Source of the DNA: CAVQJU01 sp963754955
GTDB taxonomy: Bacteria > Acidobacteriota > Vicinamibacteria > Vicinamibacterales > CAVVIG01
DNA length: 64,000 bases
Assembly: GCA_963754955.1 (NCBI GenBank)
Contig: CAVWHY010000010.1
Location: forward strand, 1-64,000
Direction of reading: 5' to 3'
In this document: positions 34,586-43,817 of the stretch, one piece after another
Position numbering within the stretch: the first letter of the stretch is position 1
Layout: each line of letters opens with the position of its first letter
Position numbers and translations under genes: made by a program
Notes under the pieces: generated by a model
What the model saw: the letters and a program-made list of their open reading frames with translations, nothing else
Database searches by the model: none
Told to the model about the DNA's origin: nothing

Positions 34586-35881
34586 CAGCTGCGGTATCCG
34601 ATGGCGGCGTAGTCGAAATACGTGAACAGCAGATTGTTGAGAATTGCCGCGTTCGCGTTGACCGTTCGCGCCATCTGGGCCACCGCCGCCGCGTGGTCCC
34701 CGCCTGCCGCCGCGATGGCCGGTACGTCCACGGGCTGCATCTTCAGGTGCTCGGGCACCGGCTGGCTGTACTGAAGCGTCACGTTGACGAAGCCGTTCGC
34801 CTGCAGCAGGTACTGCAGCGTCTCCGGGTGCACGGGCTGCGCGTGCGTGACGTCGCGGATGTAGCTGCTGAAGAACGCCAGCCAGCACGCCGGGTTGATG
34901 GTCTCGACGACGATTGGCGCGCCGGCGCGCAGCTTCTGAAAGGCGACGGCGAGCAGCCGGGACAGGTACGGCGGCGTCAGGTGTTCCACGACCTGCGCGG
35001 CCATCAGCCCCCCGAGCGGAGCCGTCGGGCAGCGTGTCGAGGAAGACGAGCGCATCCGCGTGCACCGCGTCCAGACCGCGCTCGCAGGCGGTCGCGACCA
35101 TTTCCCGGTTCGTGTCCACGCCGCGAGCCTTCACGCCGGCAGTGTTGAGCAACGCGAGAAATTCACCGCGCCCGCAGCCGATATCGAGCACGTCGGCTGC
35201 TCCGGCAAACAGCGGCACATACGCCCGCAGCTTCTCGCGAATCTCATCGTCGGAGCCACGAAACCGATCTTCGAAGGCGACGTACTGGTAGTCCGGGAGG
35301 TTCGAAAGGTTCGAGGGGTTCGCGCGGGGCTGCGCACTGCCGGCCGCCGGCTGCGGACTGCCGACTGCCGACTGCCGACTGCCCACTGCCGACTGCGGAG
35401 TGTCGCCTGTCCGCGTGAGCATCTGCGTCGCGCGCTGGAGCACGGCGAACTGCGTCCGCATTTCCGGGAGCTGGCCGAGCAGTTCGTCGTGCCGGTCAAG
35501 CCGCGCTGCCGCCGTTGCGGCGAGCAGTCGATCCTTGCTCTCGACGAACGCGGTGATCTTCTGGAGGAAGATGATGAGCGCGGTCTCGAAACGCGCGAAG
35601 GCGACTTCGCGTTCCTGGTCGGTGAGCGCGACGATAGCGTCCACCATGCGGTTGTCGAAGGTGCGCTGCCGCGCGAACACGGGGGCCAGCCAGCGGTGGA
35701 CGATACGGAGCCAGGGCTTGTGCGGGCCGGCCGGCGGCGGCAGCACCGCGTCGGGCCACGGCGGGACGGGGCGGGGCGTTTCGTCGACCGGGATGAACGC
35801 GTGGTCGACCGCCGTCAGCGCGTCGTTGTAGACGCGCTCCGCTTCGTCGGCTTCCTGCCGCAATCGATCGCTGTCGTCCAT
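34585..35881 (-). CDS. SAM-dependent methyltransferase with repeat-encoded linker (one frameshift)
   Basis: Correcting one extra base near 35016 gives 431 residues. The N-terminal 150 residues are helical (MDDSDRLRQEADEAERVYND) and of unknown role. A low-complexity linker (about 160-200), made by the tandem repeats at 35295-35395, leads to a class I methyltransferase: VLDIGCGRGEFLALLNTAGV (SAM motif I), GVDTNREMVATACERGLDAV, and AQVVEHLTPPYLSRLLAVAF. Such proteins cap or modify polysaccharides in O-antigen loci. The neighbouring gmd gene is divergent. Confidence 0.8.
35295..35395. repeat. 7-bp and 9-bp tandem repeats inside a coding region
   Basis: 35333-35395 contains nine 7-bp units of the CCGACTG type (CGCACTG, CCGGCCG, CCGGCTG, CGGACTG, CCGACTG three times, CCCACTG, CCGACTG). 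35295-35330 contains about three 9-bp units of a GGTTCGARR type, close to the GGTCCNARA array at 10898. Translated leftward they encode SAVGSRQSAVGS and NPSNLSNLPD. Confidence 0.85.
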
Positions 35882-35913
35882 CCGCCGCGATTGTACCCCG
35901 GTCGCGGAATGGC

Positions 35914-35943
35914 TTGACGGTCCGCCGGCGCGCCGCCTACAAT
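35914..35943 (+). promoter_or_regulatory. Probable promoter of gmd
   Basis: TTGACG (35914-35919), an 18-bp spacer and TACAAT (35938-35943), 13 bp before the gmd ATG. Both hexamers are near consensus. Confidence 0.6.
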
Positions 35944-35956
35944 TTGAAGATCCCCT

Positions 35957-36950
35957 ATGACGAAACGCGCATTGATTACCGGCATCACCGGCCAGGATGG
36001 ATCCTATCTTGCCGAGCTTCTGCTCGACAAAGGGTACGACGTCGTACGGGATGGTGCGGCGGTCGAGCGCCCCGAATCTCTGGCGCATCCAGCACATCGC
36101 CCATCGCGTGGTGCTCAGGCCTGCCGACCTGCTCGATCAGTTGTCGCTGCTGCGGCTGGTCGACGAGGTCCGGCCCACGGAAATCTACAACCTGGCGGCG
36201 ATGTCATTCGTGCCGGCGTCGTGGGATCAGCCGATGCTGACGGGCGAGTTCAACGCCCAGGGCGTGACCCGTCTGCTCGACGCGGTGCGGCAGGTCGACA
36301 CCCGCATCCGCATCTACCAGGCGTCGTCCAGCGAGATGTTCGGCAAGGTGCGCCAGGTGCCGCAGACCGAGCAAACGCCGTTCTATCCGCGGAGCCCGTA
36401 CGGCGTGTCGAAGGTATTCGCGCACTACATCACCGTGAACTACCGCGAGAGCTACAACCTGTTCGCCGTCTCCGGGATGCTCTTCAACCACGAATCGCCC
36501 AGACGGGGTCTCGAGTTCGTGACGCGCAAAGTCAGCGACGGCGTCGCGCGCATCAAGCTGGGGCTCGCCGACAGCCTGCCGATCGGCAACGTCGACGCGC
36601 AGCGCGACTGGGGATTCGCCGGCGACTACGTTCGGGCGATGTGGATGATGCTGCAGCAGGACCACCCGGACGACTACGTGATTGCCACGGGGGTCAGCCA
36701 CTCGGTCCGCGAGCTGATTGAAATCGCCTTTGCCCGCGTCGGGCTCGACTGGCAGAAGTATGTCCGCGTCGACCCGGCGCTGCTGCGTCCGGCCGAAGTC
36801 GATCATCTCCTGGGCGATCCTGCGAAGGCGCGCGCGGAGCTGGGCTGGGCGCCCAGTGTGGACTTCAAACAACTGATCGAGATGATGGTGGACGCCGATC
36901 TGGCGCTGCTCGGCTCGTCGCCGCTGGCCGCGCGCGTCCCGGCGCGGTAA
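35957..36950 (+). CDS. gmd: GDP-mannose 4,6-dehydratase-like enzyme (one frameshift)
   Basis: Removing one extra base near 36044 gives 330 residues. The start TKRALITGITGQDGSYLAEL is nearly invariant in Gmd. GMVRRSSAPNLWRI, YNLAAMSFVPASWDQP, YQASSSEMFGKV, YPRSPYGVSKVFAHYITVNY (YxxxK) and LFNHESPRRGLEFVTRKV follow. It converts GDP-D-mannose to GDP-4-keto-6-deoxymannose, precursor of fucose, rhamnose and perosamine-type sugars. The DegT aminotransferase at 30148 could act on this product. Confidence 0.9.
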
Positions 36951-36975
36951 ACAGTACGCCGTCAACAGTACGAAG

Positions 36976-38294
36976 ATGAGCTCGAACGCGAATCATCAAG
37001 GTCTCCTCGATCGGATCCGCACGAAACGCGCAAAAATCGGGGTCATCGGGCTCGGCTACGTCGGCCTGCCGCTGGCCGTGGAGTTTGCGCGCCAGGGGTT
37101 CGACGTCTCCGGGTTCGACGTCGACGAGTTCAAGACTGGCGAGATCAACGCGGGCCGGAGTTACATCCCGGACGTCTCCTCGGCGGAGTTGAGCGAGGTC
37201 GTCAAGGCGGGCCGGTTGCGCGGCACAACGAACATGGCCGACCTCGGCAGCATGGACGTCATCGACATCTGCGTGCCGACGCCGCTCCGGAAGACGAAGG
37301 ATCCGGATCTGTCCTACGTCGTGCGCGCCGTCGAAGCCGTGGCCGCGACGCTCAAGAACGCGGCCAGCTGATCATTCTCGAGTCAACGACCTATCCCGGC
37401 ACGACCGACGAAGTCGTCCAGCCGATGCTCGAGAGCCGCGGCGTCAAGGCGGACGTCGACTTCTTCCTCGCCTTCTCGCCCGAGCGCGTGGATCCGGGCA
37501 ACCAGAAATTCAACACCCGCAACATTCCCAAGGTCGTGGGCGGTGTTGGCGCCGCGAGCACCGAGGCGGCCGCGCTGCTCTACGGATCGACCGTCGACAC
37601 CGTCGTGCAGGTCAGCTCGACGCGAGTCGCCGAGATGGTGAAGCTGCTCGAGAACACTTTCCGCGCGGTCAACATCGGCATGGTCAACGAGCTCGCGCTG
37701 ATGTGCCACAAGATGGACATCGACGTGTGGGAAGTGATCGATGCGGCGAAGACCAAGCCGTTCGGGTTCATGCCGTTCTACCCAGGTCCCGGGCTGGGCG
37801 GCCACTGCATTCCGATCGATCCGTTCTATCTCTCGTGGAAGGCGCGGCAGAACGGCTTCGAATGCCGGTTCATCGAGCTCGCGGGCAGCGTGAACTCGGC
37901 GATGCCCGATTTCGTGGTGGAGCGCGTGTCCGAGGCGCTGAACACGGCGCGCAAGTCGATCAACGGATCGCGCGTGCACCTGATCGGGGTGGCGTACAAG
38001 AAGGACGTCAACGACATGCGCGAGTCGCCGGCGCTCGACGTGCTCGAGCTGCTGTCGAAGCGCGGCGCGCGTTTGAGCTACTCGGATCCGTACGTGCCGG
38101 AGGTCAGGCACGGCGGCCACACGCTCTCGTCGATCGATCTGGCCGCGGCGCTCGCGGCGGCGCCCGACTGCGCCGTGATCTGCACCGATCACGGGGTGTT
38201 CGACTACGACGCGCTGCTCAAGAGCGACACGTTGCTCGTCGACACGCGCAACGCGCTCAAGAACCATTCGTCGCCGCGAATCTTCCGTCTCTGA
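36976..38294 (+). CDS. UDP-sugar 6-dehydrogenase, WbpA/TviB-type (one frameshift)
   Basis: One missing base near 37357 must be restored; the protein then has 439 residues. Domains: NAD-binding IGVIGLGYVGLPLAVEFARQ, ICVPTPLRKTKDPDLSYV, LESTTYPGTTDEVV, the helical middle with LLENTFRAVNIGMVNELALM, and the catalytic GLGGHCIPIDPFYLSWKA with Cys of GGHC. The GGHCIPIDP form is typical of UDP-N-acetylglucosamine or galactosamine 6-dehydrogenases. It oxidises the sugar C6 to a carboxylate. It lies between gmd and a methyltransferase. Confidence 0.88.
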
Positions 38295-38313
38295 GAATCG
38301 GTACACTCCCGCT

Positions 38314-39297
38314 GTGCACTCATGGCTGCCGGATCTGCTCGTCTGTCCTGAGTGTGGTGGGGCGCTGAGCCTCGACGGGGCTAATTGGAAGGGCGATGAG
38401 ATCGTGGCGGGCACACTGTCGTGCGGGGCCAGTCATCGCTATCCCATCGTCGGCGGCGTGCCGCGTTTCGTCCAGCACGAACTGGACGCCGACCAGGCGC
38501 GCAGCCGCGATTCGTTCGGCTATGAGTGGACGCGGTTGTACCCGGAGCACGGCCACCAGACGGCCGAACGGCAGGCCGAGCGCGATATCTTCCTCGAGTA
38601 CACGCGCACAGTGCCGTCGGACTACCGGAACAAGCTCGTGCTCGACGCGGGCTGCGGCAATGGACGGTATGCGAAGCTGGCGAATGACTGGGGTGCGCGT
38701 GTTGTGGCGGTGGACATCTCGTCCGCCGTCGAGATTGCCCAGCGCAACGTGGGCATCCGCGCAGACGTGGCCGTGGTGCAAGCGGACCTCTTCAAGCTTC
38801 CGTTCCGGCCGGGCACGTTCGAGGTGGTGTATTCGGTCGGCGTGCTGCATCACACGCCCGATGCGAAGGGCGCCTTCGAGCGCATCCAGCCGCTGGTGAA
38901 GTCTGGTGGGATTTTTTCCCTCTTCATCCACGGCCAGGGCAACCGCGTGTTGTACGCGACCAACCGGTGGCTGCGCGCGTGGACCGCGAAGGCCTCGTAC
39001 AAGACCACATGGCGGTTTTGCCTGGTGCTAACGGCGTTCGGCAAGTTGCTCGAGAAGATCCCGTTTGTCGGTCCCGTGGTGTATCTCGTGGGGCGCCAGA
39101 TCCTCTTCTTCTCGCCGGATCAGCACAACAACTTCGATCACTTCAGCGCGGGCTTCACGAGCTTTCACCGCAAGGAGGAGATCCGCGGGTGGTATTCCGG
39201 GTGGGAGGATGTGGCGGTCCGGTACTCCGGTGTGGCGTCGGAGAGCATTTACGCGCGAGGAGCGCGCCCGCTGGATACCGTGCCCAACGTTCAATAA
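38314..39297 (+). CDS. Methyltransferase with N-terminal zinc-ribbon (Trm112-like) segment
   Basis: 327 residues, GTG start. The N-terminus LLVCPECGGALSL and the nearby GTLSCGASHRYPIVGGVPRF form a Trm112p-like cysteine module. The class I methyltransferase domain follows: LVLDAGCGNGRYAKLANDWG (motif I), AVDISSAVEIAQRN, FEVVYSVGVLHHTPDAKGAF, and a hydrophobic segment (KIPFVGPVVYLVGRQILFFS, about 250-270) that may bind membrane. This combination is common in O-antigen loci, where the target is usually a sugar. Its TAA stop lies inside the first of three regulatory dyads. Confidence 0.8.
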   Translation: MHSWLPDLLVCPECGGALSLDGANWKGDEIVAGTLSCGASHRYPIVGGVPRFVQHELDADQARSRDSFGYEWTRLYPEHGHQTAERQAERDIFLEYTRTVPSDYRNKLVLDAGCGNGRYAKLANDWGARVVAVDISSAVEIAQRNVGIRADVAVVQADLFKLPFRPGTFEVVYSVGVLHHTPDAKGAFERIQPLVKSGGIFSLFIHGQGNRVLYATNRWLRAWTAKASYKTTWRFCLVLTAFGKLLEKIPFVGPVVYLVGRQILFFSPDQHNNFDHFSAGFTSFHRKEEIRGWYSGWEDVAVRYSGVASESIYARGARPLDTVPNVQ

Positions 39298-39303
39298 ATG
39301 AAC
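39289..39303. promoter_or_regulatory. 15-bp dyad, site 1
   Basis: GTTCA-ataaa-TGAAC, perfect 5-bp arms. It overlaps the stop codon of the preceding gene. Its centre is 44 bp before that of site 2, about four helical turns. Confidence 0.6.
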
Positions 39304-39332
39304 GGTCCGTGGGCAGTTGCGTTGCCCTCAAT

Positions 39333-39347
39333 GTTCAGATTGTGAAC
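39333..39347. promoter_or_regulatory. 15-bp dyad, site 2
   Basis: GTTCA-gattg-TGAAC, differing from site 3 at a single base. It lies just upstream of the -35 box. Confidence 0.75.
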
Positions 39348-39361
39348 GATGGCCTGACATC

Positions 39362-39390
39362 TTGACACCGATCGGGTGCTTCGCCATAAT
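39362..39390 (+). promoter_or_regulatory. Near-consensus sigma-70-type promoter of the nonulosonate operon
   Basis: TTGACA (39362-39367), 17 bp, CATAAT (39385-39390). The predicted transcript start is about 39397, at the left edge of dyad site 3. A small hairpin (GGCCC-atttc-GGGCC, 39417-39431) follows in the 126-base leader. Confidence 0.75.
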
Positions 39391-39396
39391 ATCGTC

Positions 39397-39411
39397 GTTC
39401 AAATTGTGAAC
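39397..39411. promoter_or_regulatory. 15-bp dyad, site 3 (over the transcript start)
   Basis: GTTCA-aattg-TGAAC. Its position at +1 to +15 is typical of a repressor site. I infer that it binds the winged-helix regulator coded at 46795-47445. Confidence 0.75.
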
Positions 39412-39522
39412 GCACGGGCCCATTTCGGGCCTTCTCGCGTGTCCTCCCTTGCCGTTGTTCGCTGGTCGCTTTATGCCGTTCATGGCGTGCGGCTGTGAGC
39501 GAGAGAGCGAGAGCCTGTCCCG

Positions 39523-40368
39523 TTGCTTTCTTCGTCCCCATTACTCGCTGATCTGTTCGGTCTCGACGGACACATCGCCATCGTCACTGGCGGAATGGGT
39601 CGCCTGGGCGGCCGTTACACCCAAGTCCTGGCCCAAGCAGGAGCGTCCGTCGCCGTTTTCGACCTGCCGCACCGGACCAATCCCATCGTCGAACAGGCCG
39701 CCGAGCGTCTCGCCGTCTCCACCCACCCGGTCGATGTCACCAATCGTGCTGCGGTCGACGCGGCCCTCCGCGACGTGGGGCAGCGTTTCGGGACAGCTAC
39801 GATTCTCATCAACAACGCTGGCCTCGGCGCCTCGCCGTCGGATCCCTCTCTCGAGACGGGTCGCTTCGAGCAGTATCCGGAGTCCGCATGGGAGGCCATG
39901 CTCGGCTCCCACCTGAAGAGCGCGCTGGTCACCTCGCAGTCGTTCATCGCCCAGTACCGGGCCGCGAGCACCGCTTCCACCCGGCCGGGCAGCATCATCA
40001 ATGTGTCGTCCACATATGGTCTCGTGTCGCCGGACCAGTCCGTATACGAGTACCGGCGCCAGGACGGCGCGGAGTACTACAAGCCCGTCGGCTACAGCGT
40101 CGCTAAGTCGGGGGTGTTGAACTTTACCCGGTGGCTTGCCGAGTACTGCGCTCCGCTGGGGATCCGTGTGAACACGCTGGCTCCCGGAGGGGTGAGGGAA
40201 GCCGACCATGCGCCGGCATTCGTCGCAGAGTACGAGAAGCGCACGCCACTTGGGCGCATGGCAGCGGTGGAGGACTTCGACGGCGCGTTACTGTTTCTCG
40301 CCTCACGCGCCTCCGCCTACATGACCGGCGCCACGCTCGTCGTGGACGGCGGTTGGACGGCCAGGTAG
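39523..40368 (+). CDS. SDR-family oxidoreductase of the nonulosonate operon
   Basis: 281 residues from a TTG; no better in-frame start is visible. Classical SDR features: HIAIVTGGMGRLGGRYTQVL (NAD-binding TGxxxGxG), LINNAGLG (NNAG), SIINVSSTYGLVSPD (catalytic Ser), YKPVGYSVAKSGVLNFTRWL (YxxxK) and the C-terminal YMTGATLVVDGGWTAR. It oxidises or reduces a hydroxyl/keto group on a small or sugar substrate. It is the first gene behind the regulated promoter and is followed by transketolase and aldehyde-dehydrogenase genes, an unusual set in a sialic-acid-type operon. Confidence 0.85.
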   Translation: MLSSSPLLADLFGLDGHIAIVTGGMGRLGGRYTQVLAQAGASVAVFDLPHRTNPIVEQAAERLAVSTHPVDVTNRAAVDAALRDVGQRFGTATILINNAGLGASPSDPSLETGRFEQYPESAWEAMLGSHLKSALVTSQSFIAQYRAASTASTRPGSIINVSSTYGLVSPDQSVYEYRRQDGAEYYKPVGYSVAKSGVLNFTRWLAEYCAPLGIRVNTLAPGGVREADHAPAFVAEYEKRTPLGRMAAVEDFDGALLFLASRASAYMTGATLVVDGGWTAR

Positions 40369-40382
40369 CAGTCCGCAGTCGT
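40369..40382. repeat. Two CAGTCGG-type heptamers after a stop codon
   Basis: CAGTCCG and CAGTCGT directly follow the SDR stop codon. Confidence 0.55.
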
Positions 40383-40416
40383 AGCGCGGTCCTTGAGACC
40401 CGCTTCCAGCATCAAG

Positions 40417-42396
40417 ATGGGCGAAAAAGATCATTCCGATCGGCGGCTTGCTGGCGAGGGCGAGTTGGCCTACGTCCCGCAGGATGCCATCCGTCGCGTG
40501 CTTCGCGACAACGACGGCGATCCGATCGCACGCGCGGAGTTGCTCGCGGACCTGTGCCGCCTCAACACGTTGTACATGATCATGCAGGCCGGCTCCGGGC
40601 ACATCGGGTCGAGTTTCAGTTCGATCGATCTGATCAGCTGGCTGTGGACGTCCGTCCTCGCCGATGCCAACAGCGGTCGGCGCGGCGCCGACACGTATTT
40701 TTCCTCCAAGGGACACGACGCCCCGGCGCTTTACTCGCTGCTCATCGCGCTCGACAAGCTGGACGCCTCGCTGCTGCACAAGCTCCGTCGGATCGACGGA
40801 CTTCCGGGGCACCCGGACGTGGCTGTCCCCTTCATCGCCACCAACACTGGGTCGCTCGGTATGGGCATCTCGAAGGCGTATGGCATGGCGCGCGCACAGC
40901 GCCTGACTGCCGGAAGTGCAAGCGTCGGCCGCATCGTGGTGATGACGGGTGACGGTGAACTTCAGGAGGGACAGATCTGGGAGTCCCTGCAGCCGACCGC
41001 GAACGAGCGGCTCGGCGAGATCATCGTCATCGTCGATCACAACAAGCTGCAGTCGGACGCGGCCGTCTCGGCCGTCAGCGACCTGGGTTCGCTCGAGGAC
41101 AAGTTCGGCGCCTTCGGGTGGGAGGTGCAGCGCGCCGACGGCCATGATCTACGCGGCCTCCGAGCCGCGTTCGATCGGTTCGCGGCTGTTCCGGATCGCC
41201 CGAAGGTCCTCATCGCGGACACGATCAAAGGCAAGGGTGTGTCGTTTATGGAAGGCCTGGCGTGTGGTGACGCCACCTACCATTTTCACGCGGGTGCGCC
41301 GAGCCTTCCGAACTACCTGGCCGCCGTGGACGAGATTTCCCGGCGCGTGAACCGGCGCCTGACCTCGGTGAGCCAGCCCCCGATCGCGCTTCAGCACGTA
41401 CCGCTCCCGGCCCGAATTGCGCCGTTGAAGCCCGAGCGTCTCGTCGTCGCTTACGGTGACGAACTGCTCGCGATCGCCCGGAGGCGCCCGGACGTCGTCG
41501 TGCTGGATGCCGACCTGCTGTCGGACTGCGGGATCGAGGCGTTCAAGGCCGAGCTGCCCGAGCGTTTCATCGAATGCGGGATTGCCGAGCAGCACATGGT
41601 GTCGGCGGCCGGCGGGATGGCTCTTCGCGGCCTGCTCCCGGTCGTCCACTCCTTCGCCTGCTTTCTGTCCACACGAGCCAATGAGCACATCTACAACAAC
41701 GCCACCGAGCGCAGGAAGATCATCTACACGGCTACGCTCGCCGGCGCGGTTCCCGGCGGACCGGGGCACTCGCACCAATCCGTTCGCGATATCTCGGCCA
41801 TCGGCTCCGTCCCAGGACTCACGGCCATCGAGCCGTGCTGCGAGCGCGAGTCGCGGATGGCCATCAGGTGGGCCGTCGAGTGCAACGCCGCGAGCACGTA
41901 TCTGCGTTTCGTGAACGTCCCGCTCGACCTTCCTTACTCGCTGCCTGATGCCTACACACTCGAGGCCGGACGAGGAGTGACGCTGCGGGAGGGGCGGGAC
42001 GCGGCTATCGTGGGCTACGGTCCGGTCCTCATGACCGGCGCCTGGCGAGCGGCCGACGAGTTGTCGCTGCAGGGCATCAGCACGGCCGTCATCAACCTAC
42101 CCTGGCTGAACCGCATCGAGGACGGATGGGTGCGCGACACCCTGGGGCGTTTTCCCGTCATCGTCACGCTCGACAACCACTATGTGACGCTCGGCCAGGG
42201 CGTCATGGTTGCGGCGGCGCTCGCGAGAAACCGCGTGCGCGCCGACGTCCACTCGATCGGCCTTTCCGACATTCCCGCGTGCGGCAGCAACGCGGAGGTC
42301 CTCCAGCATCACGGTCTCGACGGCTCCTCCATCGCGCACGCGGTTTACGCATGTATCCACACCAAGTCCTCCACTGGATCGACGACGCCGAAGTAG
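40417..42396 (+). CDS. Transketolase-like TPP enzyme
   Basis: 659 residues from the ATG at 40417 (a TTG at 40393 is also possible). Both halves are in one chain. The TPP-binding part has MQAGSGHIGSSFSSIDLISW, SSKGHDAPALYSLLIAL, VVMTGDGELQEGQIWESLQP (GDG...) and VIVDHNKLQSD. The pyrimidine part has FIECGIAEQHMVSAAGGMAL (catalytic Glu) and GGPGHSHQSVRDI. It moves a two-carbon ketol unit between sugars. Its place directly before NeuC/NeuB/NeuA-like genes suggests a special sugar-building role rather than the pentose-phosphate pathway. Confidence 0.88.
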   Translation: MGEKDHSDRRLAGEGELAYVPQDAIRRVLRDNDGDPIARAELLADLCRLNTLYMIMQAGSGHIGSSFSSIDLISWLWTSVLADANSGRRGADTYFSSKGHDAPALYSLLIALDKLDASLLHKLRRIDGLPGHPDVAVPFIATNTGSLGMGISKAYGMARAQRLTAGSASVGRIVVMTGDGELQEGQIWESLQPTANERLGEIIVIVDHNKLQSDAAVSAVSDLGSLEDKFGAFGWEVQRADGHDLRGLRAAFDRFAAVPDRPKVLIADTIKGKGVSFMEGLACGDATYHFHAGAPSLPNYLAAVDEISRRVNRRLTSVSQPPIALQHVPLPARIAPLKPERLVVAYGDELLAIARRRPDVVVLDADLLSDCGIEAFKAELPERFIECGIAEQHMVSAAGGMALRGLLPVVHSFACFLSTRANEHIYNNATERRKIIYTATLAGAVPGGPGHSHQSVRDISAIGSVPGLTAIEPCCERESRMAIRWAVECNAASTYLRFVNVPLDLPYSLPDAYTLEAGRGVTLREGRDAAIVGYGPVLMTGAWRAADELSLQGISTAVINLPWLNRIEDGWVRDTLGRFPVIVTLDNHYVTLGQGVMVAAALARNRVRADVHSIGLSDIPACGSNAEVLQHHGLDGSSIAHAVYACIHTKSSTGSTTPK

Positions 42397-43817
42397 GGTC
42401 GTCGGATGCGAGTGCGGGCGCCTTCGAGAAACGTCGGCCGTCGGATCACAGCGTCCTCGCGCAGGTCGCTCGCGGTGGGGCCGCCGAAGCGGCGCGTGCC
42501 GTGGACGTCGCCGTTGCTGCCGCGGAACGGTGGGGCCGGCTGCCAGCCCCCAAGCGGGGCGAGATCATCGGACGTGCTGCCGCGCTGTTGCGGGCGAACG
42601 AGCGAGAATTCGGCGAGTGCATCCAGGCCGAGACCGGCAAGCCGTGGAAAAGCGCGGTCGGCGAAGTGACGTCTTCCGCCGATCTCGGCGTCTTCATGGC
42701 GGGAGAAGGCAGCCGCTTCTACGGAAAGACGATGGCGAGTCCTATTCCGAACCGCGCCGTGCGAACCGTGCGCGCGCCGATCGGCGTGTGCGGCGCCGTC
42801 ATGCCGTTCAACAGCCCACTGGCCGGCGTCGCCTGGAAGGTGTTCCCTGCGCTGCTGTGCGGCAATGCGGTCGTGGCGAAATCACACGAGCTCACGCCGT
42901 ACACGGCCATCGCATTCGGCAAGCTGTTGCGGGAAGCTGGTCTGCCGCGCGGGGTTTATTCGGCCGTTCAAGGTCTTGGTCCCGAAGTCGGGATGCCGCT
43001 CGTGCGCGACGAACGCGTCGGCATCGTCAGCTTCACCGGATCCGTCGCGACCGGCAAGCTGATTCAGAAGGCCGTCAGTGAACGCGCGGTTCTCGCGAAG
43101 GTCTGCCTCGAACTCGGCGGCAAGAACCCCCTCGTGGTTTGCGACGACGCCGACGTTGCGCTCGCCGCCGAGCACGCGGTGGCGTCTGCCTTCGTGGACG
43201 CGGGGCAGCGGTGCGCCTCGGGCAGCCGCTTGATTGTGTTCCGCGACGTCTACAAGGAGTTCAGTGAAGCCGTCGTCAGGCACACCGAGGCGATGAAGAT
43301 CGGATCGGGCCCCGACGACGATTGCGGTCCGGTCATCTCCAAACAGAGCCTCGACCGCCTCCTGGGAACCGTGGAGAGCGCCGTCGCGCGCGGCGCCCGC
43401 CTCCTTACGGGTGGCACGGCTGTCGCCGCGCGGGCCCCCGGTTACTACATGGCCCCGACCGTGCTGGAGAACGTCGCGCTCGATGACGAGCTGATGCAAC
43501 AGGAGCAGTTCGGCCCGATCACCTGCCTTTACCGCGTGAACAACTTCGACGAGGCGGTCGCCGCCGCGAACGCGACGACCTTCGGTCTCACTGGGGCGAT
43601 TCACACCGCGAACGGCAACCGCATCGAGGAGTTCATCGCGCGGTACCGCGGCGGATTGGTGTCCGTCAACGGTCCGACATACGGAGCGGGCCCGCACATG
43701 CCGTTCGGCGGCGTGAAGAATTCCGGCAACGGCTTTCGCGAGCCGGGCACAGAAGCGCTCGACGTGTACTGCGAATGGAAGACGGTCGTGGTGAATCACG
43801 ACCCCACGCGCGTATGA
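42351..43817 (+). CDS. NAD(P)-dependent aldehyde dehydrogenase of the nonulosonate operon
   Basis: 488 residues from the ATG at 42351, which overlaps the transketolase end by 46 bp. Family motifs: WGRLPAPKRGEIIGRAAALL, the NAD-binding GIVSFTGSVATGKLI, CLELGGKNPLVVC (catalytic Glu), DAGQRCASGSRLIVF (catalytic Cys), and MQQEQFGPITCLYRV. It oxidises an aldehyde to the acid. A sugar or small aldehyde from the SDR and transketolase reactions is a plausible substrate (inference). Its stop overlaps the NeuC-like start (ATGA). Confidence 0.9.
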   Translation: MYPHQVLHWIDDAEVGSSDASAGAFEKRRPSDHSVLAQVARGGAAEAARAVDVAVAAAERWGRLPAPKRGEIIGRAAALLRANEREFGECIQAETGKPWKSAVGEVTSSADLGVFMAGEGSRFYGKTMASPIPNRAVRTVRAPIGVCGAVMPFNSPLAGVAWKVFPALLCGNAVVAKSHELTPYTAIAFGKLLREAGLPRGVYSAVQGLGPEVGMPLVRDERVGIVSFTGSVATGKLIQKAVSERAVLAKVCLELGGKNPLVVCDDADVALAAEHAVASAFVDAGQRCASGSRLIVFRDVYKEFSEAVVRHTEAMKIGSGPDDDCGPVISKQSLDRLLGTVESAVARGARLLTGGTAVAARAPGYYMAPTVLENVALDDELMQQEQFGPITCLYRVNNFDEAVAAANATTFGLTGAIHTANGNRIEEFIARYRGGLVSVNGPTYGAGPHMPFGGVKNSGNGFREPGTEALDVYCEWKTVVVNHDPTRV

